Shown: positions 56,032 to 64,000 of the stretch, one piece after another | How the letters are laid out: every line of letters starts with the position of its first letter | Position numbering within the stretch: position 1 is the first letter of the stretch | Assembly (NCBI RefSeq): GCF_963678635.1 | Contig: NC_087063.1 | Location: forward strand, 77,833,617 to 77,897,616 | DNA length: 64,000 nt | Origin: Symsagittifera roscoffensis | Taxonomy: Eukaryota; Xenacoelomorpha; Acoela; Convolutidae | Direction of reading: 5' to 3' | The notes under the pieces: model-generated | Told to the model about the DNA's origin: nothing | The model's database searches: none | The model's input: the letters and a program-made list of their open reading frames with translations, nothing else | Position numbers and translations under genes: made by a program

Positions 56032-57405
56032 CTTCAGCCCGTGATAGATATCACGCTGGCACACTTTGAGTTATATATGCAATGGTATGCGAGATTTGTT
56101 GATCAGTGTTAACGCTAAATAGTATGCGTTGTCTAAGCATAAAAAATCTTTTTATATTGTGGTCAGTTGTGCAAAGAACTAAAAGCAGAACCAGTTAGTT
56201 CACACAAAAAATATGAAAAGACGTGTTTTTCTGTTCAGCTGAAAAAGTTAGGAAAGATATATCTAATGCTTAAAAACTTATAAATTCACCACTTAGTGTG
56301 TTGATTTACGTAACCACTTAGCGACAGGCACAGACCCGTGATGCAATTCACGCTGGCCTACTTTGATGTAAAATCAGCAAGGTTAATGCATCGAGATACG
56401 AGGCTTTTTGATCAATATATAATTCAATTAGTAAGATGTTGGAGCTTAACAGATCGTTTCAATTGTGAGCACTAGAACAACTAGCGGAGAGTTAGTACCA
56501 GGTTATGGGCATATTTCATTTGTTTCACATGTGTGTGTTATTCTGTTTTTTTGCAAAAAGAAATGGGCAGATCTGACATCCTTCGTTCAATGATAGCAAT
56601 ATCAAAAAAAATGTAAATTCATGTGGAATTTGGTTAAAACTTAGCGATAGGTAAAGGCCCGTAATGCATTTCAGGCCGGCTCATTTTGAAATCAAACTAG
56701 CAAGGTTTTTTAATATGGTACCAGAAGTTTTGACCAGACTAATTAACAACTAGCAAGAGTGGTCTTGGCGTAACATTTGTGAGCATTAACTCTAATTGTG
56801 AGCATTAGTTCAGGAAAGTGAGAAATTAAATCAAGTTGTTGAAAGAAAAAATGGTTCATTCAGCTCGTGTATTTCGGTTTACCTGGAAAAATGAACAGAT
56901 CTGAAATCACTAGTTGAATGGAAGCAAAAGCAAACAAAACGTAACCATCTCTCATCGCTTTAAGTTATTTTATCAATTACCTATAGTTAAAGGCCTATGA
57001 TACATCTCACACTGGCATATTCTGTTTACTTTCTGTTTCCAAGTTTTTTTCACTGAAACTTTTCGAGTCACTTAGTGTCCGGGTTCTTATTCGGGGTAGA
57101 ATTTGGGGTTGGTAATTAACCCTTCCAGAGATTTTGTGTTTTTTAAGTTGTTTTCAATTGTTTACAAAATAATTTGTTTAAAAAACTTGCCAAATTCTCA
57201 ATCCTATAAGCGTGCTGTCAGGGTACACTCTTGGTTAAAAATCTGGATTCCAAGTTTTATTGACCAATTGTTTTTGGTTTCCGAGATAACGCGTCTTTGA
57301 TTGATTTTTCACAGCTTATATTAAATCTCTCGAATTTTGGAAGACACATTTTAGTCTACGTCGTAAAAATTAAACTTTTTAAGTCGTGATGCGTATCACG
57401 CTGGT
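56032..57405 (+). repeat. Tandem units headed by the palindromic box (copy B)
   Basis: Boxes lie near 56038, 56334, 56660, 56994 and 57383 (spacing 296, 326, 334 and 389). Changes within the box tend to respect its dyad (GTGATAGATATCAC, GTGATGCAATTCAC, GTGATGCGTATCAC). Confidence 0.7.
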
Positions 57406-57425
57406 TACATTGAGTTTGAAGTTTG

Positions 57426-58325
57426 CAGTTTGATTTAATTTAGAACGTGTCAAACGCGATCAGGCCGAGAGTTGCGAGACCCTCGGAGCCAGCAAGAAAT
57501 TGCCTTGTTCCATGAAAATATTAAAAAAGCTCTGCAAACGAAATGGGTCTTGCTGTTCTTTTACGAGGACAGAAGACCTGGGACGATGCAAATTTTTTCA
57601 GATCAAATTTTGATATCGCTGGATCAACATCCGGAAATTGTTGTTAGTTGAACGTTTCAAGGTTTTGCATTTTTGTTGGTTTTTGCTTTTAATTGGTCCT
57701 TTTAAGGATGGAACGCTGCTGACTGTCAAACAAGGCCAGCAGTATTATCAGGCTAAAGTGGAGACAATTGGCGCAAAAGACTATATCCACCGCTGTTTGT
57801 TAGATCTGTCGATTGCTTGCCATGATCATCAACAAAATGAAGAACCGGGCATCAAATATCCTCCATGTAATGCGAAAAGTGTTTCCATTAATCCCCCCTC
57901 AATGCAGTTCGCCTGCAATGACAACTCTTATGCAGCCAAATGTCATCAGCGTAGATTCACATAGTGATGAGCCCCAGATGGTATGTTCAAACAGTATCTA
58001 ATTAACTGTCAAATAAAATATTTTAGCTTGTATTTCTTTTTTGGCGTTGTTTTTCGTAGTATGAGCAACAAGCCCTGAATGAAATTATTCATTCGATTTT
58101 GCGTGAAGCAGAAACTGCAAACAGATATGGAGGATTTGCCTCTGGGTGATTTAGAGAGGTTGCCTCAAGTTCAAAAGCGCGGACTTTTTCACCGCAACGA
58201 CGTGAAATCCAAGCCGCCTAGCAAAATAATGAGATGCACTACCAGCCCAAATGTGTACGATTCACCCGCAGCCTCTTCTAGTGAAGGAACTATGATTGTT
58301 GTACGTTGCAAGGCTAAGACCGAAT
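57426..58325 (+). pseudogene. Truncated second copy of the BEN-domain gene (no BEN domain)
   Basis: It matches the first exons of the 53599 gene. The start ATG is ACG here (57445). The extra exon part encodes KWVLLFFYEDRRPGTMQIFS. After it, KDGTLLTVKQGQQYYQAKVE continues in frame where copy A is shifted, then a 2-base deletion in CCCCCC(AC)TCAATG breaks the frame at about 57896. The third exon (58128-58300, MEDLPLGDLERLPQVQKRGL) remains. The sequence diverges at 58365, so no BEN exon follows. Confidence 0.55.
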
Positions 58326-58365
58326 AATTTTGAGTGTTCTTCATTCTATGGAGCAGCCGGTTTCA

Positions 58366-58740
58366 AAACCTGATTTACAATGATGATTTTATGATTTCAT
58401 TGCATATTTTTGAGCTCAAAATCTGGTTTATTTTGACAATTTTCTTGATTTGTTACATATGTTAATGCACAAAATCTGATATACAATGATGATTTTCCAG
58501 ATTTTCGTTGCATAATTTTGAGGTCAAACGTTGATTTTTAGCGAACTTTTTCTCTATTTAATACATTGGTTTTTGCCCAATAACTGATTTACATTGATAG
58601 TTTTTTAATAATTTTATTGCATATTTTTGAGCTCACAATCTGATTTTTATGTACCAATTTATTCATTCATTGCACAGGTTTAAGCCCAAGATCGGATTTT
58701 CAATGATGATTTTCTATGACTTTGTCGTCTTGGAGAATTT
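58366..58740 (+). repeat. Degenerate tandem repeat, about 105-bp unit, four copies
   Basis: AATCTGATTTACAATGATGA and TTTGAGCTCAAAATCTG recur near 58366, 58471, 58575 and 58682, with many substitutions. It abuts the breakpoint of duplicated block B. Confidence 0.6.
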
Positions 58741-58744
58741 TGAC

Positions 58745-61640
58745 TGTTTAGACCCAATATATCCCTTCTATATTGTCCGCTAAGTCCCTTCCCTTAATAC
58801 TAGAACCAGCAAAGGGGTGAGCTATGATCCGGTATTTGGCGACAATCCCTTCGGTTGAAAGGTTGAATTTGGTGGTCGATAATGTACTACACTGGGTTGC
58901 GTCCCCTTTACTCAATTGCTCTCGACTGTTCTCTTCCTCGGAAAGAATCGCAAGAAACTGGATAGTAATTGAATTCAGAAATAAATATGTATAAATTGCT
59001 GAGTATAAGGGCCGCTAAGGGGCCTGAATACAATTTATTAAGTATCAATGAATTTTATCTGCGATAAGTTCCAGATAACTGCCTCTTGCAGTTCACTTTA
59101 CAAACAATTCTAAACAACTCTTCAACTTGCTTCACAAAGCTTCACTAAAAATCTCGCGTCGAGAACTCACTTTAAAATTTCCACGAGTCACTCTCAGGAC
59201 CCGTCTGAATTCTATAAGTCTCAATCTTGTTCTCTAACTCTGACCGAGAACCAACTACTCTCAATCGTAGTTATCACTCTTCTCTAAGTAACTGAGAACC
59301 CACTACTCTCTCTAGTAGTTATCACTGTTCTCTTTAGTTCGGTGGTTGTACCTTAATCGCGTATCGTTATCTTTACTTACTTTTGGTTCGGTCAGAGGCG
59401 TACCGTTCCCTACCCCTACTAACATTCATTTAACTAGCTGCCACTCAGGACTTATCAGCTGAATCAACCATTAGGTCAGCTTTAATTAAATATCGGGGTG
59501 GCACTTAGTTAATCAGGACATACTGAGCAAACATTGGGTTCCACTACAAAATCAGCTCCCAATCGTATTTGACAAATGACCCCTTGCAGGATTTTATTTT
59601 AGTTCTTCTTAACTTTTTCCCTTTCCTATGAATTGGGTAGTTCTCACACAACCGGGAATTTAACTTCCGTGATACTTGAAAAGTTTCCATTTTTGGTCAT
59701 TTTTAATTTTCTTCCCCTAAGTCCAAGGGCTGGGTAATTCCCTTCCCCGTGTCCGTTTTGATCCGAAAAAACACCCCAAGAATTCATTTAATATGCTAGG
59801 GCTGTTCATAAAATCTTCATCCCGAAATTCCCATTTCCCCCCATAGATGTTCCCAATTTTTGTCCAGGGCTGTATTTTTACTTGTTTGTCGTTCTTATCG
59901 AAAGTCCAAGTAGAGTGGGTAAAGCTGACCCCAATGTTTGCTAATTACAGAAAATCACTTTCGCTCGCCTACAAAGGTCAAAACTAAAAATTCTCGATTT
60001 AGGGGCCTCCCCTTACCTCCCCAGGTGGGTAGGTACCCCTTACGGGTCCTTACAATGCTAACTTATCTTTTTTCAGGGGGTTCCGGGGGTCAAAAATGCC
60101 AAATGACCTCTTAGAGGTCATCCGAGGTCAAATGAGGTCAAACGCGTCCAAACGTCTTATTTTCGATGGGAGATCATTCCCACTAAGTTTCATTCATATC
60201 GGACCATCCCTTCCCATATTTTCGAAAAATTCGAGTCAATTAACACTTCTCCCTAAAATTGCCATTTTCACCCCATAGGAAGTTCCGGAGAGGATTGGGT
60301 CACTGGGGGTCCCCCTAATGGGTTGGCCCCCCCCCCCCCCCCTTCACATTGGTGCAGTAAAATCACAAGTCAATTATCGCTATCAGGTGTTATTAGCCTA
60401 ATTCATTTTTCAAGTGCTAATAGCTTCCGACGTAGCCGCCGGATTGGGTCCAAACATTAATACATTATAGGTCTTCTCCCAACTTACCATCCCCCCAAGT
60501 TTCAGCCTCCTAGCATTATCAGGGGTCGAGAAATAACAAAAAGTGGGTTTTGTTTACATAGGGCGTAAAACCGGAAGTAATAACCGGATGCGTTCAAAAT
60601 CCCGGTGGTGAACTTCCCTCGCCTAGGGCTACAACATATTGCAATATGAAGTCATTCTGACCATTATTTACGGGTTTACAAAAGGTGCTAATTGCATTTT
60701 CGGAAATCATTATCACTCGCCCCCCAGGGGTCTGGAACTTTGCATGCCCGCCTAAAATCGTCTCTATTAGTCACCCACCAATTTTCATAAGGATCGGACC
60801 AGTGGTTCCCAATCCGGGGGGGTTTCCAGATTTTGTACGCTTTTCCAATTCTTCGCCCTAGAGGTCAAATTCAAGGTGCAAAGTCCGATTACGATTGTTT
60901 GCTCTCAAACTAAGCTTATCTAGCACTGAATTTCATTGCTACAAGGTCATACAGTCGGTTTACGTTTAAATCAAATTTTGCAATTTTCAACTATTTTCAT
61001 CATGAATTACCATTCCTACGCTCAGGTTACTATAGCATGTACTACAGTAGAATCACCAATTCTACAGTCTTCCCTTCTAGTCTAATATTCTCCCGAATAA
61101 TGCTAATAACAAAGTGTTTTTTTACCGTCTCTCTACTAAGACAAATAACCAATCTAACACCTCAACTCGACTCTTTGTGTAATATCTAATCTCTCTTTTA
61201 ACACCATTTTTTTTCTAAACTAGACTTTCGTTTTTTTTTCTGCTATACTACACTGCCTTGTACTACACTCCGGTTTTCGACACAACTTATATGCACCATC
61301 GTTTACGTGTTACGACGCAGTGAACCGCGGGCTTCAGTTTCCATAGACTCTTACATAATCAATTTATCTATGTGAGCACCAAGGGTTGCTTCCTTGAAAG
61401 AAGCAACTAAGAGTCTAAGAAAAATTTTAAACGCGTTGTAAAATACCTCCACCATTCTATCGAAACAATAAATTATACTACCAAGATTTTAACTGAGTTT
61501 CTATCCGTGTTACTGGTGGAGATGTTTCTAAAGCACTTATAAATATCGCAAATGAGATTAGAATGTGAGAGAGGGAGAAAAAGTTTTCAGTTTTACTCAC
61601 TGAACTGAACTGAACACCGTACTAGTTCACCGACCTCTTG
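58745..61640. other. 3' region of a minus-strand Ty3-type element (LTR and/or untranslated)
   Basis: No ORF is supported. It is less AT-rich than the DNA to its left, with repeated GAGGTCA heptamers at 60110-60142 and an 18-base C run near 60330. TGTTTAGACCC at 58747 could be the outer end of an LTR read on either strand, but the partner LTR lies beyond the right edge, so borders cannot be set. Confidence 0.35.
60329..60347. repeat. Poly-C run (about 18 bases)
   Basis: An uninterrupted C run; on the minus strand it is a G-run that could be part of a polypurine tract of the retroelement. Confidence 0.5.
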
Positions 61641-61653
61641 TTTCAAGTCTCTT

Positions 61654-62262
61654 TCATCGGTCCTCCTGTCGTTTCCATCTGTCTACGAGGTGCCGGTAGT
61701 CCTGCTGAGGCACAGTCCAGTTATCCGACTCCCCCATAGCATCTGGAGGACGCCAACACTGCTTCGGGACCTCGCCCTCCGATGCCGCCGAGCCCTGGTC
61801 AACTTCATCTTCACCGAACAAAGACAGCTTTTTCCATCGATCGATCAAATTGTGGAAGTAGGCGGACTTTACATCTCAAGGCCCCACTTCCCTTCTACCG
61901 CCAAGCCACTCTCGGTCATCGTTTGTTCGGAATCGCTTGGATGACCTGAAGGAACCTTCTGATCTGCTACTCGCATGCAGATTTTGACGTTCGTCCCATC
62001 GAATCGCGTCGCTGTCGACTACTTCGTCCACCTCTGTCTCTGGAACCACTGCAACTCTCTCTGTTCGGCCTCCTCCAGGAGGTCGTCTCAAAGCTTCATC
62101 TAATGAAACAGGCTTTGGGCACCCGTACATTTCGTATTCCTCCACTTTCGTTTCTTGAACCACATTTATGCTGTGATCGTCATAACTCGTCGGCCACCCT
62201 TCCAAGATTTTGTCGGGAGACTCCACTGCCGCTGTTATCTTCGCAATCAACTTCTTCCGCAT
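61654..62262 (-). CDS. Third ORF of the Ty3-type element, interrupted, unknown
   Basis: ATG at 62262 overlaps the end of the protease frame by 16 bases in the next -1 frame. It reads 128 codons to TGA at 61878-61876, then the same frame reopens (DVKSAYFHNLIDRWKKLSLF) to a stop at 61654. The sequence is acidic and Arg/Ser-rich, without reverse transcriptase motifs. It may be the start of a pol region whose remainder has been deleted, or an accessory ORF. The internal stop suggests decay. Confidence 0.4.
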
Positions 62263-63074
62263 GTCTGATCTTGGAACATGATTTCCTGTCCGCCCGGTTC
62301 ATGTGGCAGAGAGGGCATCCGATCCGGAGAAGGCCTATGAGTCAGGTGCCGTATGGGTACCATTGAACCTTCTTTCGCCCCCGTCCACAAGAAATCTTCT
62401 CCGTGACTGAAAACCAAAGAGCACTGATACTCTTTCATCGATCTTAGTCCTAGGACCATCTCAGCTTTCAGTTTCGGGACCAGAAGCGCTTCGATTTCTT
62501 CGGCAATGTTGCCCAACTTGAAGCGAGTTCTGACAACTCCGTCGACCGCCATTATTTGTCCGTCTGCTGTCTCCAGTCGACCTACATAGCGTTCCATTGT
62601 CGGTGCGTCAACCATTCTTCGCGCAACATCTGTCCTTATGAGGTCGGTGGTGGCTCCGGTATCAAGCAGCACCTCAACATGGGTTCCGCCTACGCAAGCA
62701 TTAACGACTGCTCCGCGTGGATCGCTGGCACCATGACTGATCCCAACACGCTCAATGCGCGTCCGCGAATTCTGTTTCGTTTCCAACTTTGGGTCGCTCT
62801 CTCTGATCCTTGGTAGTCGCTCCAATATCGATAGAACTTGTTCCTGCTCCAATATCTTCTCACTCTGCCCTTCTCCGTCATTATTTGCATTCTTATCGTA
62901 ACGCTGGCAAGACTGAACTCTTGCAGCTTGCGTCCGCCTTTCCGCCTGCTGTTTCTTAAATTCGGCCGGGACAAATCCTCCTTCGAACTCGCCTACTGTC
63001 CCGGCCCTTGGTAGTTTAAATGGTTCACGCTTCTTTGGGGACATCCTTTTGCAATGTGGCCCACCTGTCCACAA
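62247..63074 (-). CDS. Retrotransposon aspartic protease, expressed by -1 frameshift
   Basis: Retropepsin-type protease that would process the Gag polyprotein. It is in the -1 frame relative to gag and overlaps it by 82 bases. After the slip at 63014-63020 it continues LPRAGTVGEF. Its first 110 residues form a charged linker. The catalytic motif is EVLLDTGATTDLI (DTGA at about 138-141 of the open frame), and the second conserved block is EMVLGLRSMKE, in the position of the usual ILG-x-D. The frame is intact to TGA at 62247. The ORF's own ATG at 63074 is inside the gag zinc knuckle and is unlikely to be used. Confidence 0.8.
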   Translation of the reverse strand: MWTGGPHCKRMSPKKREPFKLPRAGTVGEFEGGFVPAEFKKQQAERRTQAARVQSCQRYDKNANNDGEGQSEKILEQEQVLSILERLPRIRESDPKLETKQNSRTRIERVGISHGASDPRGAVVNACVGGTHVEVLLDTGATTDLIRTDVARRMVDAPTMERYVGRLETADGQIMAVDGVVRTRFKLGNIAEEIEALLVPKLKAEMVLGLRSMKEYQCSLVFSHGEDFLWTGAKEGSMVPIRHLTHRPSPDRMPSLPHEPGGQEIMFQDQTCGRS

Positions 63075-64000
63075 TTAAAACAATCACCTTGGGTCCATGG
63101 GTTGTTTCCACTCTGTCGCCCAATTGGGTTCGCAGAGTCGCGTTGCTGATTCTCTCCCCATCGGGTGTGCCTCTCTGGCTTGGGGTTACAAGGATCAACG
63201 AACCTACCTATCATTGTCATTAAGTTCTGCATCTGGGCCATCATTTGAGCCGCCAGATCGTTCTGGCGTGATTCCTGCATCTGCAATCTCACCTCATCAT
63301 ACCTCGAACTCTGGATATCAATCTGCTTCGCCAGGTTGTTCTGAGCCTTCATCATTTGGTCCAGCCTCTGCTCAGTGTGTGTCTGCAATCTCGTCAGCTC
63401 CATCCGTATCTGTTGAGTCTCGGCAGTCAGCGTACTGTCTCCGCCAGCCTCAGTCGTCAGGTCTTGAACATCGTGCACCGATCGAACGTGATTTGGCCGT
63501 CTCCGACTCTTCATCCTGACTGTTCTGCGTGCCATATCTAGAGCCTGTGCTCGAGTCACCGCCTGGTTGAAATTCTCGAGGTCGTCTCGCAGAAGCAATT
63601 CCTGAAGCTCGAAATCACACAATCCATCAGTGAACTGTTCGCGGTTCATGTCGTCTCGGGCTTGAGCTCCCAGGTTTGTATTTGCAACTTCACCCAAGGA
63701 TCGCACTCGTCTTGCAAAATCTCTCAAGCCCTCGCCTTCCTCCTGCATAAGGTTCTTGAATTCAGCCCTCGCAGCTGATTGTGTCTGAAATGGCATCATC
63801 CTCTGATCGAGTTCCGCGAGCATTCTGCCTAGCGTCGGTTCCTCGAACCCGTCAACTTCCTCTCTAAAGTGAGCTGGCATACTCGTGAACTCATCCAATG
63901 CCCAGCCTGTCAGACAAGTCGGCAGCACCATCCTGGCCTGCTCATCGTCCCACCGGTTCGCATCGGCTATGCAGGCAAAGTGTTTCCTCCAGTCTCGCCA
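62993..64000 (-). CDS. Retrotransposon Gag (Ty3-type), N-terminus outside window
   Basis: Structural capsid-nucleocapsid protein. The frame is open at the right edge. Capsid-type signature: WRDWRKHFACIADANRWDDE, then TCLTGWALDEF and FKNLMQEEGEGLRDFARRVR, matching the retrotransposon gag domain. An Arg-rich stretch (RMKSRRRPNH) and a Gln-rich coiled-coil-like region (TELxxQ-type repeats near 63250-63400) follow. A CCHC zinc knuckle CFNCGQVGHIAKGC lies near the C-terminus. It stops at TAG 62993-62995, just after the slippery site. Confidence 0.85.
   Translation of the reverse strand, partial: WRDWRKHFACIADANRWDDEQARMVLPTCLTGWALDEFTSMPAHFREEVDGFEEPTLGRMLAELDQRMMPFQTQSAARAEFKNLMQEEGEGLRDFARRVRSLGEVANTNLGAQARDDMNREQFTDGLCDFELQELLLRDDLENFNQAVTRAQALDMARRTVRMKSRRRPNHVRSVHDVQDLTTEAGGDSTLTAETQQIRMELTRLQTHTEQRLDQMMKAQNNLAKQIDIQSSRYDEVRLQMQESRQNDLAAQMMAQMQNLMTMIGRFVDPCNPKPERHTRWGENQQRDSANPIGRQSGNNPWTQGDCFNCGQVGHIAKGCPQRSVNHLNYQGPGQ
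63014..63020 (-). promoter_or_regulatory. Programmed -1 ribosomal frameshift site (U UUA AAC)
   Basis: On the minus strand the gag codons CAT TTA AAC contain T TTA AAC in exactly the X-XXY-YYZ register for simultaneous -1 slippage. It lies about 20 bases before the gag stop and inside the gag/protease overlap. Slippage joins gag to the DTGA protease frame. A downstream stimulatory structure was not worked out. Confidence 0.7.

Larger units (their letters stand above)
55646..58365 (+). repeat. Large duplicated block, copy B
   Basis: The second copy of the 51511-54400 block. It begins with the same hairpin (GCTTCAATTATCCAAAAG with CTTTTGGATGATTGAAGC), holds one fewer 320-bp unit, carries the extra 115 bp at about 57518-57632 that copy A lacks, and ends just before the 3' exons of the BEN gene. 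Confidence 0.85.
61654..64000 (-). mobile_element. Ty3-type LTR retrotransposon, partial (gag, protease, third ORF)
   Basis: gag with a zinc knuckle, a -1 frameshift signal, an aspartic protease and a third overlapping frame lie in order on the minus strand. It runs off the right edge. No reverse transcriptase, RNase H or integrase lies between the third ORF and 58.7 kb, so this copy is either internally deleted or of a non-autonomous type. Its base composition is clearly richer in G+C than the rest of the window. Confidence 0.75.

Noticed and set aside
61690-63541. Plus-strand ORFs across the gag-protease region
   Set aside because: They oppose well-supported gag and protease frames and lack their own motifs.

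Overview
The window looks like nuclear DNA of an invertebrate animal. It is AT-rich. Its conserved genes are cut by canonical GT-AG introns, and most of the remainder is repeat DNA: LINEs, LTR elements, inverted-repeat elements with target-site duplications, tRNA-like sequences and tandem arrays. I cannot name the species. Nothing bacterial is present (no operons, no CRISPR, no Shine-Dalgarno-linked gene series).

Three host genes can be rebuilt exon by exon with matching splice phases, all on the minus strand. They are a zinc-type porphobilinogen synthase (ALAD; 2 exons, 26343-23564), a UBIAD1-like prenyltransferase (4 exons, 33575-26911) and a NUDT6-like Nudix hydrolase (4 exons, 49235-38913). 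A fourth minus-strand gene of unknown function has at least five exons between 16324 and 5919. On the plus strand a BEN-domain gene (53599-55021) lies beside a partial second copy (57426-58325); both copies are damaged.

Layout. 1-2825: an unbroken reading frame of at least 940 codons, open at the left edge, unrecognised, with strong hairpins and a purine tract downstream. 5919-16324: the unknown spliced gene; one intron holds an LTR element (7915-13831) in opposite orientation. That element keeps a 4-bp target duplication and a full 3' LTR but only the first 15 bases of the 5' LTR, and carries an envelope-like ORF joined by ATGA to a novel ORF. 16.4-23.5 kb: transposon debris and duplications. 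23.5-33.6 kb: ALAD and UBIAD1, with a frameshifted LINE in UBIAD1 intron 2. 34.8-38.6 kb: a foldback element, a MULE transposase fragment and a decayed LINE. 38.9-49.2 kb: NUDT6, whose 8.6-kb intron 2 holds a MULE-type non-autonomous element (9-bp target duplication), a foldback, two tRNA-like sequences, a 165-bp degenerate tandem array, dispersed repeats and a decayed LINE. 51.5-58.4 kb: a block of about 2.8 kb present twice, each containing tandem units of about 320 bp headed by a conserved palindromic box, followed by the BEN-gene copies. 58.4-64.0 kb: a short tandem array and then, on the minus strand, a Ty3-type retrotransposon with gag, a U UUA AAC -1 frameshift site, a DTGA protease and a third overlapping ORF, but no reverse transcriptase in view.

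The host genes act in separate housekeeping processes (haem synthesis, prenylquinone/menaquinone-4 synthesis, nucleotide-derivative hydrolysis); nothing indicates a shared pathway. The strongest candidates for something undescribed are the envelope-ORF2 element with its coupled unknown protein, the left-edge large ORF, and the palindrome-headed 320-bp repeat array linked to a duplicated BEN gene.
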